A stretch of 64,000 nt of DNA, taken from assembly GCA_934754515.1 (NCBI GenBank), contig CAKVIG010000002.1, positions 62,001 through 126,000 on the forward strand. The letters are read 5' to 3'. Below the pieces are notes generated by a model. The model was not told the origin of the DNA and did not search any database. It worked only from the letters and a program-made list of their open reading frames with translations. The stretch is from an uncultured Candidatus Melainabacteria bacterium (GTDB lineage: Bacteria; Cyanobacteriota; Vampirovibrionia; Gastranaerophilales; Gastranaerophilaceae). Of the stretch, positions 18,744 to 27,261 are shown piece by piece; position 1 is the stretch's first letter; the number at the start of each line of letters is the position of its first letter. The translations under genes and the position numbers were made by a program.

Positions 18744-18986
18744 ATGGCAACACAACAAGAAGAAAATTTAATTAATCTATTAGATGGTTATGTGGAAAAA
18801 GGCGGTCATCACCTAAATGTAAACGTATTCAACAAAGAAACACTGCTAGACGCACAAAAACACCCTGAAAATTACCCACAGTTAACAGTAAGAGTTTCAG
18901 GCTACGCCGTAAATTTCATCAAGCTTACAAAAGAACAGCAAGATGATGTAATTTCAAGAACATTCCATTCATCACTTGCAAAATAG
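18744..18986 (+). CDS. grcA: Minimal autonomous glycyl-radical protein (GrcA/YfiD-like)
   Basis: 80 residues matching only the C-terminal end of pyruvate formate-lyase: [38 protein letters not shown] and a tail ending [15 protein letters not shown] is the glycyl-radical loop, with the radical glycine in SGY. E. coli GrcA (127 residues) carries the same module and replaces the oxygen-cleaved end of PFL; this version lacks almost all of the N-terminal linker. I infer the same repair role. It is monocistronic, with a strong AAGGAG, a terminator after it, and a probable Crp/Fnr-dependent promoter. No pfl gene is in the window. Confidence 0.88.
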   Translation: MATQQEENLINLLDGYVEKGGHHLNVNVFNKETLLDAQKHPENYPQLTVRVSGYAVNFIKLTKEQQDDVISRTFHSSLAK

Positions 18987-19011
18987 TGTTGTCAGCGATG
19001 AGGAGTATTGT

Positions 19012-19045
19012 AAGGCGAAGCCTAAAGGCTTCGCCTTAATTTATA
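19012..19045 (+). terminator. Terminator of the GrcA-like gene
   Basis: AAGGCGAAGCC-TAAA-GGCTTCGCCTT followed by AATTTAT: 11-bp stem with a tetraloop, 26 bases after the stop. Confidence 0.85.
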
Positions 19046-19059
19046 AAGAAATTTCGTAG

Positions 19060-19065
19060 TATAAT
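19060..19065 (+). promoter_or_regulatory. TATAAT box predicting a (nearly) leaderless rlmH mRNA
   Basis: TATAAT ends 8 bases before the A of the rlmH ATG at 19073; at most one untranslated base is expected. No Shine-Dalgarno. Confidence 0.5.
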
Positions 19066-19072
19066 TTTTAAT

Positions 19073-19543
19073 ATGAAAATAAAAATTATTGCACTTGGAA
19101 AAATTAAAGAAAAGTTTTTAAAAGACGGAATAGACGAATTTTTAAAACGTCTTACTCCTTATGCTTCTGTAGAAATTGTAGAACTTACGCCAATTGAAAT
19201 CAGAGATGAAAACCTGACTCAAAAAGCATTGGAGCAAGAAGGAGAAAAAATATTAGCCAATATTAAAAATGATTCGTTTGTAATTACAATGGAAATCTTG
19301 GGCAAACAACTTTCATCAGAAGACTTTGCGCAAAAAATTAACGAAATTTCAATGAGCGGAATAAGTGAACTTGTTTTTGTAATCGGCTCATCTTGCGGTT
19401 TATCGCCAATCGTTTCTAATAGAGCAAATTTCAAGCTAAGTTTTTCTAAAATGACATTTTTACACCAATTTGCACGTTTATTGTTAGTTGAGCAAATTTA
19501 CCGCGCATTTAAGATACTAAAAGGTGAAACGTATCACAAGTAA
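19073..19543 (+). CDS. rlmH: 23S rRNA pseudouridine-1915 N3-methyltransferase
   Basis: SPOUT-family methyltransferase that methylates pseudouridine 1915 in helix 69 of 23S rRNA using S-adenosylmethionine. 156 residues, normal length. N-terminus MKIKIIALGKIKEKF, the cofactor knot region with VFVIGSSCGLS (usually IGGxxG) and the C-terminal HQFARLLLVEQIYRAFKILKGETYHK motif are all clear. The IGGSxG loop reads IGSSCG, a small deviation. It stands alone, closed by a short GGGTGCA hairpin. Confidence 0.95.
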   Translation: MKIKIIALGKIKEKFLKDGIDEFLKRLTPYASVEIVELTPIEIRDENLTQKALEQEGEKILANIKNDSFVITMEILGKQLSSEDFAQKINEISMSGISELVFVIGSSCGLSPIVSNRANFKLSFSKMTFLHQFARLLLVEQIYRAFKILKGETYHK

Positions 19544-19547
19544 ATAA

Positions 19548-19567
19548 AAAGGGTGCAAATGCACCCT
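19548..19567 (+). terminator. Short GGGTGCA hairpin after rlmH
   Basis: AGGGTGCA-AA-TGCACCCT: 8-bp stem, tight loop, close to the rlmH stop. No strong T-tract follows, so termination is uncertain; it also resembles the TGCACC repeat family. Confidence 0.4.
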
Positions 19568-19619
19568 GAAAATCCAACTATCACAAATCAATATATTATA
19601 AAAATTTCATACTTCGTTT

Positions 19620-19717
19620 GGAAGGTCTTTAAGTCGCTAAGTCGTTAGGTCATTAAGTTCAAATAAATATTTTAAACGAACTTAACGTCTTAACCGCTTA
19701 AAGCCTTAACGACTTCC
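19620..19717. repeat. Heptad-built inverted repeat, family B copy 1
   Basis: Left arm is near-tandem TTAAGTCGC, TAAGTCGT, TAGGTCAT, TAAG units; the right arm is the approximate inverse (CTTAACGTCTTAACCGCTTAAAGCCTTAACGAC broken into the same units). About 98 bases, AT-rich centre. A second copy lies inside the ribosomal-protein cluster at 61250-61340. The right end touches the sepF stop codon. Confidence 0.65.
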
Positions 19718-20241
19718 TAAAGTGGTTTATTCCACAAAGATTCAGCGAATTTGCTTTGAACAGCGCCATTTTCAACTGACAATGAAACATTGCTTGGAGT
19801 GAAAATGAATACCATATCGCTGATTTTTTGAGCTGTACCGCTTAAAGCGTGAGAAGCACCACAAACAAAATCAATTGTTCTTTGAGATTGTTCTTTATCT
19901 AACAAATCTAAATGAAGGATAACAGTCTTTTTGTCAATTAATTTCTTAACGATTTGAGCTGATTCTGAGAATGAACGAGGCTCGATAACAGTAACTTCAC
20001 TTGATTTATATGAATTTGGATGAGAAACTACTTTTGATTCTCTTTCAAAAGAACGTTCAGGTTTTGAATTAACTCTAGTGCCATACATGCTGTCAATATC
20101 TCTATTAATAGCTAAAGTACCGTCTGTTTCATACTCGCCATCATTGTCTACTAAATCCATGAAAGCATCTTCGCCTTCTCCATCGTTAAAACTCTTTGCA
20201 AAAAAGTTTACAAACCCTTTTAATCCTTCTGATAATGCCAT
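19717..20241 (-). CDS. sepF: Cell division protein SepF
   Basis: FtsZ-associated protein that tethers and bundles the Z-ring at the membrane. 174 residues: an N-terminal amphipathic stretch (LKGFVNFFAKSF), an acidic linker, and the SepF core from about residue 80 (VTVIEPRSFSESAQIVKKLIDKKTVILHLDLLDKEQSQRTIDFVCGASHALSG and VFIFTPSNVSL). Lies 20 bases after yggS on the same strand, the same ylmE-sepF pairing as in Gram-positives and Cyanobacteria. GGAG precedes the ATG. Confidence 0.95.
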   Translation of the reverse strand: MALSEGLKGFVNFFAKSFNDGEGEDAFMDLVDNDGEYETDGTLAINRDIDSMYGTRVNSKPERSFERESKVVSHPNSYKSSEVTVIEPRSFSESAQIVKKLIDKKTVILHLDLLDKEQSQRTIDFVCGASHALSGTAQKISDMVFIFTPSNVSLSVENGAVQSKFAESLWNKPL

Positions 20242-20261
20242 TTCTCCTCCAATTTATATTT

Positions 20262-20966
20262 TTAACTAAATAACTTTCTACCTACTCTAATAATTGTTGC
20301 ACCTTCTCTAATCGCAATTTTGTAGTCGTTGCTCATTCCCATTGATAATTCCGGAAGCTTTATGTCAAATTCACGTTCAAGTTCATCTCTAAACATACGT
20401 ATATCTTTGAACAATCCTTCCAATTCACTATCATTTAAATTAAGCGGTGCAATGTTCATCAAACCGATTATCTCAAGCCCTTCCAGTTTTAAAAGTTCTT
20501 GCATATCAGTTTTCAAAACATCTTTTGCATAACCAAATTTTTGTTCTTCTTCTGCATTATTGACTTGTAATAAAACTTTCTCTCTCTTATTTAATTGACA
20601 AGCCGCATTTGATATAGCTCTTGCAACTTTTAATGAATCCACTGAGTGAATTACATCAAAATGTTTTACAACTTTTTCGACTTTATTCGTTTGTAGGTGT
20701 CCAATAAAATGGAATGTCGAATTTTGTTTGATTTCATCAGGCAAAGCTTCAATCTTATTGATTGCATCAATTGCTCTGGATTCGCCAAAATCTCTTATTC
20801 CGACTTCATAACCCGCTTTAATCGAATCAAGTCCGAAATATTTTGTAACTGCGATTATTTTAATTTTAGAATGTACGGTACTTTTTTGGATTTCCTCAAG
20901 ATTTGCTTTTACCTTAGCGCGGTCAATATGAATATCCTCGCCCCAAATTTGTGATGGTATCAACAT
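20262..20966 (-). CDS. yggS: YggS-family PLP homeostasis protein
   Basis: Pyridoxal-phosphate-binding protein with an alanine-racemase-like barrel fold and no known enzyme activity; keeps B6 vitamers balanced. Visible: IKIIAVTKYFG with the PLP lysine, FHFIGHLQTNKV, SVDSLKVARAI, LLQVNNAEEEQKFGY, MNIAPL and MGMSNDYKIAIREGATIIRVGRKLF. The longest frame starts at 21041, but a TATAAT box lies inside the extra segment and GAGGGA precedes the ATG at 20966 (MLIPSQIWG), giving 234 residues, the usual size. First gene of a yggS-sepF unit. Confidence 0.93.
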   Translation of the reverse strand: MLIPSQIWGEDIHIDRAKVKANLEEIQKSTVHSKIKIIAVTKYFGLDSIKAGYEVGIRDFGESRAIDAINKIEALPDEIKQNSTFHFIGHLQTNKVEKVVKHFDVIHSVDSLKVARAISNAACQLNKREKVLLQVNNAEEEQKFGYAKDVLKTDMQELLKLEGLEIIGLMNIAPLNLNDSELEGLFKDIRMFRDELEREFDIKLPELSMGMSNDYKIAIREGATIIRVGRKLFS

Positions 20967-21317
20967 TTCCCTCAATCCCTTTACTGTATTATATAATACA
21001 AACCATGTTCTGCACAAGTCTTTGTTTGTAACAACTTTCAAGCTATTTTTAGAACATGCTGAAACCCATGTTTCACATGGATTTCAACCATGTTTTAAAA
21101 TGTTAAGTTTTGTAAAGTTGTGTTGTTTTGTTAAGAATTTGACATGATTTTTGCGACTTGTGCTTACAAAAGGCATGCCATTTTATTAAGTTGAATAGTT
21201 GAATGGTGGAAAAGTTGAAAAGTTTGTTTTAATATATTCTATTGAACTTATTTGACTTTAAAAATTTATAAATAACCTTTCAACTTTTCAACCTTTCCAC
21301 CATTCAACTTGAAAAAA
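20967..21317. other. Intergenic interval between yggS and flgE
   Basis: Contains the yggS promoter region (TATAAT at about 20990 on the minus strand), an imperfect palindrome TGAAACCCATG-TTTCA-CATGGATTTCA (21060-21086), and the family A repeat at 21188-21311. No gene seen. The palindrome could be an operator or a terminator; it has no T-tract. Confidence 0.55.
21188..21311. repeat. Heptad-built inverted repeat, family A copy 2
   Basis: GTTGAATGGTGGAAAAGTTG in the left arm pairs with CAACCTTTCCACCATTCAAC in the right arm with one mismatch; the arms are near-tandem GTTGAA(A/T)-type units. It ends 7 bases before the flgE stop, so it may also act at the 3' end of the flagellar transcript. Confidence 0.7.
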
Positions 21318-22631
21318 CTATTGTCCTAAATAGCTCAAAGTTTCCATAACGCTACTAGCCGTTGAGAACACTCTTGAGTTCATCTGAATCATTCTCTGTG
21401 CTGTAATCATGTTAGAAAGTTCTGCAGCAATATCGACGTTAGAACCTTCGTAACCGCCTGATTCTATTGAACCGAAAGAAACTTCGCCTGCCATACCATA
21501 ATAAACTTCACCTACGTCAGCGCCCCATTCCCAAAGGTTATTGTTAATAGAAACTAAACCTTCTTCGTTTACCATTGTAGCAAGTTCAATAACAAAGTTT
21601 GAATTTTCAATACTTGAACCTGTTGCTTGAACATCACCACTTCTAATTGTAACACCTTGTGGAGTTGTGTATTTCCATTGTGTTGTATAAGTATCATCCA
21701 CAAATTGAGTCAAAATAGAACCATCGCTATATGTTGCAGCAATAATACCATTTTCGTCAACTGTTGTTGATTTTAGCGTAATACCGTTTTGGTCGTTATA
21801 ATTAACCATTTCTTGCAATGCTACTGTTTGGTTAATTTGCTTTGTTGACGGGTTATTATTACTAATACCTGTTTGCCCCACAAAATTACTTGTTGCAGAA
21901 TCAAACGAAACTGCTGCCCCCTTTGTATATGAAACAACACCGTTTGCTACGTCAAACTCAACATCGTCAATGCCGGCAGCTTTAATTTGTTCATTGAATT
22001 TTGCGATTACAGCACCCATTGTTGGATCGCCTTTTTCAACCGTCAAAGTTACCTTTGTACCATTAATTGTTACATTTATATCACCATCTGTAATACTTGC
22101 ATTATTTAATTCGCTTAATTTTTTATTAGCAATATTTGCATCACCCGATACAACAGCGGCTAAGTTTTTAGGAATTTGAACTGTTTTTCCTGAACTTGCG
22201 TTAGAATACGGAGTTCCCGCAGCAACAACTTTCATACCGGACTGATTTACCACATTTCCTTCTGAATCAGTTGAGAAAACGCCATCACGCGTATAATACA
22301 ATTTGCCGTCAGAATCTTGTACAACAAAGAAGCCGTTGCCTGAAATCATTAAATCCATATCACGACCTGTGCTTACAAAATCACCGGCAGTAAAATCTCT
22401 TGTAATGCCGCCAACTTTTACACCAAGACCGATTTGTTTAGGGTTTGTTCCGCCGCCGTCTTTTGTAGCTGCGCTACCATAAGACAGGTTTCTTGAATAT
22501 AATGTTTCAAAAGTCATATTAGCAGACTTGTAAGCTGTCGTATTGATGTTTGCAACGTTATTTGCTACAACGTTGATTTGTGATTGTCCGGCATTTATAC
22601 CGGTACTGGCTGTGTGTAATGCTTGTGACAT
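21318..22631 (-). CDS. flgE: Flagellar hook protein FlgE-type
   Basis: Subunit of the flagellar hook. 437 residues. The conserved hook/rod N-terminus is evident: ALHTASTGINAGQSQINVVANNVANINTTAYKSANMTFETLYS-type, followed by ISGNGFFVV and YYTRDGVFS. The C-terminus has the family ending GSNVDIAAELSNMITAQRMIQMNSRVFSTASSVMETL. The centre (about 150-330) is a variable domain. FlgG would be near 260 residues, so FlgE fits the length and the flgD neighbour. AGGAGG precedes the ATG. Last gene of fliJ-fliK-flgD-flgE. Confidence 0.92.
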   Translation of the reverse strand: MSQALHTASTGINAGQSQINVVANNVANINTTAYKSANMTFETLYSRNLSYGSAATKDGGGTNPKQIGLGVKVGGITRDFTAGDFVSTGRDMDLMISGNGFFVVQDSDGKLYYTRDGVFSTDSEGNVVNQSGMKVVAAGTPYSNASSGKTVQIPKNLAAVVSGDANIANKKLSELNNASITDGDINVTINGTKVTLTVEKGDPTMGAVIAKFNEQIKAAGIDDVEFDVANGVVSYTKGAAVSFDSATSNFVGQTGISNNNPSTKQINQTVALQEMVNYNDQNGITLKSTTVDENGIIAATYSDGSILTQFVDDTYTTQWKYTTPQGVTIRSGDVQATGSSIENSNFVIELATMVNEEGLVSINNNLWEWGADVGEVYYGMAGEVSFGSIESGGYEGSNVDIAAELSNMITAQRMIQMNSRVFSTASSVMETLSYLGQ

Positions 22632-22698
22632 TTATGTCGTCCTCCTGTTGTTGTCTGGGTTTTGTTTATCGTAGAATTTGCTTGTTTGTTGTTTGTGG

Positions 22699-22818
22699 AG
22701 TTGAAGGGTTGAAAGGTGGAATGGTTGAAAAGTTTGTTTTAAAAATTTTTTTTAGACTTATTTGTTTTATAAAATTTTAAATAACTATTCAACCTTTCCG
22801 CTTTTCAACTTTTCAACT
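22699..22818. repeat. Heptad-built inverted repeat, family A copy 3
   Basis: AGTTGAAGGGTTGAAAGGTG in the left arm faces TTTCCGCTTTTCAACTTTTC plus AACT in the right arm. The centre AAGTTTGTTTTAA...TTTAAATAA is similar to copies 1 and 2. It lies inside the flagellar operon between flgD and flgE. Confidence 0.7.
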
Positions 22819-22821
22819 CTA

Positions 22822-23325
22822 TTAACTCTTTGTCGTACTTGCTTCACTTTTTTCTCTAATAGAAGTAATATTCGAAATAGAATAATATTCACCGTTGACT
22901 TTAACTTTACCTGTGCCGTCTTTAAAGTTAGCTTCAGTAACTTTACCTGTGATTTCAGTTGTTTTTGAACTGTCTTTTTCATCAGGAACAGTAATTGTAA
23001 CTTCTTTTCCGACCATTGAAAGCGTTTGAGTAATTTCCGCATTCATTGACATATCCTTGTACATTGCAGAAATATAGTTCATACAATTTGTTAAACCTGT
23101 ATTCATTTGAGTCATTTGCTCAAGAGAAGAATATTGAGCCAACTGTGACAACCATTCAGTATTATCAGTCGGTTGCGTTGGGTCTTGGTTCTTTAATTGT
23201 TGCAACATAAGATTCAAAAACATGCTACTGTCGTTTGTAGAACTTGTTTTTCTATCTGTTGTATTTGATTGTGTAAATGCAGTCTGGTTCTGCAAATTTG
23301 TTATTTCAGTTGAAACCGTAGTCAT
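22822..23325 (-). CDS. flgD: Flagellar hook assembly (capping) protein
   Basis: Caps the growing hook so that FlgE subunits can add. 167 residues. The N-terminal conserved region FLNLMLQQLKNQDPTQPTDNTEWLSQLAQYSSLEQM (about residues 36-72, cited in part) is diagnostic; the C-terminal part is a short domain with GKEVTI, GKVTEANF and YYSISNITSI. Shorter than enterobacterial FlgD (231) and lacking most of the Tudor/Ig-like extension, but like many Gram-positive versions. GGAGAAGG precedes the ATG. Lies between fliK and flgE. Confidence 0.92.
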   Translation of the reverse strand: MTTVSTEITNLQNQTAFTQSNTTDRKTSSTNDSSMFLNLMLQQLKNQDPTQPTDNTEWLSQLAQYSSLEQMTQMNTGLTNCMNYISAMYKDMSMNAEITQTLSMVGKEVTITVPDEKDSSKTTEITGKVTEANFKDGTGKVKVNGEYYSISNITSIREKSEASTTKS

Positions 23326-23334
23326 AACCTTCTC

Positions 23335-24582
23335 CTAATTTTCTTCATTTTGCGCAAATGACATCATTTCTTCAAAATGTTCTTTTTCCTTTTGTCCTTT
23401 GCGTGAGCCTTGCTCTTTGTTTCCGCCTCTTGAACCTTCTTGTTCAGTCCAATCTGCGTTGTATTCGCTCTCTTGCGTTTCGCTTAATTTAACCGTTACA
23501 TTGTCAACATTAACGCCTTGTGCTAACAATGAATCTTTAAGTCCGTCCAAACCCTTCATAATAAGATTTTTAGCATCCTGTGTAGCAACAGTGAATTGTG
23601 CAGACAAGCCTTCCTTTGTATTGATAAGTTGTACCGAAACCTTACCCAAAGACTCAGGATTCAAAACAATGTTTACCTTAGAGCCTGTATTCATATTTTC
23701 CATTTGTTTGGAAATTTGATCAATAATTTTGCTCGGTGTAACATCGCTGTTTCCTGTTGGTTTCGCCGCTTGAAGCGATACATTAGACTGAGTAGAGTCT
23801 GTTTTTAACTCCCCAAAATTTGCGTCTGCTTGCTGCAAACTCGCCTTAATCCCCTGTTCTTCCGCTGTCTGGTTTTGCATCAAATCTGAGCTCTCTTCTT
23901 CACCTGATGACGTATCAGTTTCTACAGATTCAATGTTTAACTCTCTCAAAGTATCTTCGTCAACAAGTTCTTCTAAAGTTTTTCCTTCACTCTCCTCTGT
24001 ATTTTCCGCTTTTAGAGGCATAATTTCAGGCAAATCATCTGTGTTGTTGAATCCGAAATCTTCAAGCACCTTATCCAAATCTATTCCGTTAATCGTTACA
24101 TTAAGTTCATTTTCTAATGTTTCACTAACATTCTCAATTACTTTTTCTGCAACATTTTTAACCATATTTTCAACTTGTCCTATTTGGTTTGTAATTTGTT
24201 CTACCAAAGGCTGAACAAGATTTTGTAATGTTGTTTCTACATCTTCCGAAGTTGTATTTTCTGAAACCGAATTTTCTGAGTCTATTGCACTATCAGTAAC
24301 TTTTGCATCTTCTGCACTTGCTAAAGACAAATTTAAAGCTGATTCACTTCCAACTTCTTTGTATGTTTCTTGAATTTTATCTTGCAATTTTTGGAAAGTA
24401 TTTTCGGTTGTTTTTTTCATTCCGCCAATACTGTCTTTTACTGCATTAGCTTTTGTTTGCAAATTTGTTTGTTTATCCAAAACATTTTGAAAATCAGACT
24501 GCGTAAAGTCTTTAGCGCTTAATTTATCGCTAAATGACTGTTGACTATTAGTTATTAAATTGTTTAATAATGCTTGTGTCAT
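23335..24582 (-). CDS. fliK: Flagellar hook-length control protein FliK
   Basis: Secreted ruler that sets hook length and switches export specificity. 415 residues. The N-terminal two thirds is low-complexity, rich in S, T, E and N (tether-like). The C-terminal Flg_hook domain shows VNIVLNPESLGKVSVQLINTKEGLSAQF and LKDSLLAQGVNVDNVTVKL (about residues 300-365). Its ATG overlaps the fliJ stop (ATGA), so translation is probably coupled. Confidence 0.9.
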   Translation of the reverse strand: MTQALLNNLITNSQQSFSDKLSAKDFTQSDFQNVLDKQTNLQTKANAVKDSIGGMKKTTENTFQKLQDKIQETYKEVGSESALNLSLASAEDAKVTDSAIDSENSVSENTTSEDVETTLQNLVQPLVEQITNQIGQVENMVKNVAEKVIENVSETLENELNVTINGIDLDKVLEDFGFNNTDDLPEIMPLKAENTEESEGKTLEELVDEDTLRELNIESVETDTSSGEEESSDLMQNQTAEEQGIKASLQQADANFGELKTDSTQSNVSLQAAKPTGNSDVTPSKIIDQISKQMENMNTGSKVNIVLNPESLGKVSVQLINTKEGLSAQFTVATQDAKNLIMKGLDGLKDSLLAQGVNVDNVTVKLSETQESEYNADWTEQEGSRGGNKEQGSRKGQKEKEHFEEMMSFAQNEEN

Positions 24583-25022
24583 CCGAGTCTGAACCTTGCT
24601 GATGTTATATCGTCAATTTCTTTCATTTCCGCTTGCAGAAAGCTTTTATAAAACTCTTTTTCTTGCTTTTCTTTAAGCTTTTTAAGAACTTCTACTTTTT
24701 GATGCGCTTCTTTTACTTCTTGTTGTTTTCTTGAAAGAATGTGCTTTGTGTTATTGATTATTCTTTCTTGATTGCTTGCGTCAGTTACGAGTTTTATGCC
24801 GAATTTTCTGTGGCTTTCAATTTGCATAATATCCAACTCTGACGCTGAATAAAGAGCTTCCATCTCTAAAGTATTATTATCTTGAGCTTGCAGGATATTT
24901 TGAAGTTTTTCTTGCTGCAAATTTAAAGCTGCAACAATTTTAGCCATTTCCATTTGTCTTTGCTCAAGTTCTTTTTCTCGCATGTCAAGCACGACTTGCA
25001 ATCGAAACTTGAATTTCTTCAA
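24579..25022 (-). CDS. fliJ: Flagellar export protein FliJ
   Basis: Coiled-coil soluble component of the flagellar type III export ATPase complex, also an escort for chaperones. 147 residues, almost entirely predicted coiled coil: KFKFRLQVVLDMREKELEQRQMEMAKIV at the start (typical FliJ opening), then heptads rich in Q, E, K and L. The start is TTG, preceded by AGGTAGG. First gene of the leftward unit; the usual upstream partner fliI (ATPase) is not adjacent, and a 650-base gene-free zone precedes it. Confidence 0.85.
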   Translation of the reverse strand: MKKFKFRLQVVLDMREKELEQRQMEMAKIVAALNLQQEKLQNILQAQDNNTLEMEALYSASELDIMQIESHRKFGIKLVTDASNQERIINNTKHILSRKQQEVKEAHQKVEVLKKLKEKQEKEFYKSFLQAEMKEIDDITSARFRLG

Positions 25023-25676
25023 TTTTACCTACCTCACCAAGATGATACTAAAATTAATACTATTAGTACCTCTTATACTTTACATCATGTCGGCATGCTT
25101 CCCATCATTTATATGGTTGATTTATTTTAAGTTATTTCAATTTTTAAAACTACTTAAAATCTTTTGTAAATGTTAATAATACCAAACCTGTTCTTCTATA
25201 AGGAAAAAACATCCTGAATTGGTTGTTAAATAAAATTTTTTCTCTAATTTTTCATTTTAAACATTACAAATTAAACTTATTCTTTATAGTGTTAAAAGGT
25301 ACTACCGGTTTAATTTTGCCTTTCGGGGAATTAATAATAATGATTTTATTTTGATAAAATTATTTACCTAATAATTGTAAAAGAACATATGAAATGATTA
25401 TTTGTAACACATAGTTTGATTATTTCGAGTAATGTTAATAATATTAATGATTTAAATTTAGAATAGATGCTTTAAATATATAACATTTATAAGATGAAAA
25501 CTTGTGAAGGTGGGAATCGCTACTGGCTTTTCCCACCCTACCGGCTAAAGGTCTATATTTTTTTGAAATATTTTCTCGTACTCGATACTATATACCTAAA
25601 ATAAATCAAGTTCACTTGAAGATAAAGGTTTTAGGTTCCTGTTTAAATCATTGGTTATTGATTTAATAATATCAGC
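25023..25676. other. 654-base AT-rich gene-free interval
   Basis: Between fliJ and a broken gene. It contains the transposon-end remnant (25376-25429), a TGGGAA/TTCCCA hairpin of the dispersed family (25507-25545), and long AT-rich stretches. No credible open frame. It marks the boundary between the flagellar operon and the accessory region. Confidence 0.6.
25376..25429. repeat. Solitary remnant of the Mu-type transposon left end
   Basis: Starting TGTAAAAGAACA, this segment matches the left end of the intact element (27882-27935) at 47 of 54 aligned positions by eye, including TTGTAACAC and GTTTGATTATTT. Same orientation, 2506 bases away. No matching right end was found, so it is probably the scar of an older related insertion. 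Confidence 0.65.
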
Positions 25677-27080
25677 TTATTCCTGTTTATTTTTAGGTAT
25701 AAATGATAATATTTCTGTGTTTTCTTCTAAGGCAATGTTATTTTTTTGTTCCAATAATTTATACAAGAATTCCCTTTTTTGAGTCCTTGATAATTCTTGA
25801 TAATTTGATTTTCTGCAAAATTCAAAAAATGCATTTGCTAATGCCATGTCAGTTGCAGTACCATTTTTTTCTGCAATTTCTTTATAGGTCAAATCTTCTC
25901 TAAAATTTAATTGGCTAAATATTTCTAAAATAGACCGAAGTGCTGATTTCGGTTCAAAATTAGAACTATCTATATATCTTTCTACAAATTTTACATTGTT
26001 TTCATCAAGATTAGCAACTAAATCTTTTATTAATTCACGACTGATATTTTTGTATGAAGTGATTTTTAATTATTTATATTATTTAATACCGTTTTCTGCA
26101 TATAAATTTTTGTATGACGTAACTATTGAATATGAATATTTAGTATTAGGATTTAGATTACTTGTTGTTTTAACTGGAGTTAATCTATCTTTTAAACTTT
26201 GCAAATATTTATGTTCTACTTCTCGCACTTTATCTAATTCTTTTTCAATTGCTCTAGCATGTTTAGAATTAGGTGCGAAGCTTTCTAATAATCTATTTAG
26301 GAATATGAACTTGTTTATATTTCCTGTAAATTGACTTTGTTCATTTATTTCATCTTGTATAATAGATTCTTCTACGTGTTTTTCAGCAAATTCTTTAATA
26401 TTTTTTCTGTCAATGTTATCTATTCTATTTAATTCTTCAACAGGAAGTGGTTCCCATTTTGCAATGTTATTCCAAGCGTGTGTCTCAGCTAGTTTACATA
26501 AATCATTATTTAATTCATGATTTCCTTCTTTTCTTGCAAATAATTTTTTTGGAAAGAAGCCCAGATTTGGAAGCATTTCTAGCAATTTATTTTGAAGTTT
26601 ATGTATAGCATCTTCTTTTGTAGGAAGTGGAGTTAAAGGAGTTGTTTTTAATTTTGAAGGGAAGTTCGTACGTCCTTTAAAACTATCTAAATATAAAGCC
26701 ATTGTATCGGCACCAACACTTTGTGGCGCTGATGTCTTTTCTAACAGTATTCGTTCTACTAATGAAACATTTCCATGTGCATTAAGCCAAGGTGCATTTA
26801 ATTTATAGTTGGTGGAGATGATTTTAGGACAAGCCGGCACGCCAAAACCAATACAGTCTCTTCCAACATAATTAACAAATCCATATTCGTTAGATGGGTA
26901 ATTTAGAGCTTTATCCATGCCTTTGCAAAATTTATCAACAACCAAAAAATCTTCTTTGTTATTGCGATATAATAATTGATTAGCATACTCAAAAGCTTTG
27001 CGTGTTGCATCTGTTGCAAGAATTCTTGCTTCAAATCCAACGTTATTTTTATGACTATTATACTCTGTATTGATTCTCAT
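25677..27080 (-). pseudogene. Broken hypothetical gene with in-frame stops between direct repeats
   Basis: A 333-codon frame runs from the ATG at 27080 (AGGAG upstream) to a TAA at 26079-26081. The same frame reopens after a second stop near 26070 and continues about 130 codons to 25677 (through KDLVANLDENNVKFVERY and EIAEKNGTATDMALANAF). The stops lie in a 48-base segment bounded by 12-base direct repeats ATTTTTGTATGA (26046-26057 and 26106-26117), 60 bases apart. Removing one repeat unit would restore one frame of about 447 codons. The N-terminus RINTEYNSHKNNVGFEARI has the tag seen in other proteins here. Function not recognised. It could also be two genuine frames, but the second has no ATG. 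Confidence 0.6.
26046..26117. repeat. 12-base direct repeats flanking in-frame stops
   Basis: ATTTTTGTATGA occurs at 26046-26057 and 26106-26117. The 60-base period is a multiple of three, so the frame is kept on both sides of the stops. Confidence 0.7.
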
Positions 27081-27261
27081 ACACATCTCCTGTTTATTAG
27101 TTATGTTATATTAAAACATATAAAATTTTTTTTTGCTACGTTAAATAATTGTTAAAAATTGGATAGTAAAAATGATTTTTTTTATAATAGAAAGTTTAAG
27201 AATTTTGTTAAACTTATTTGTTTAATATATTTGATTGTTTTTGTTTGTTTAGGTTTTATTT

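Noticed and set aside
13011..22818. CRISPR array built from GTTGAA units
   Set aside because: Units are 7-9 bases, contiguous, without unique spacers, and inverted in the second arm; no cas genes.
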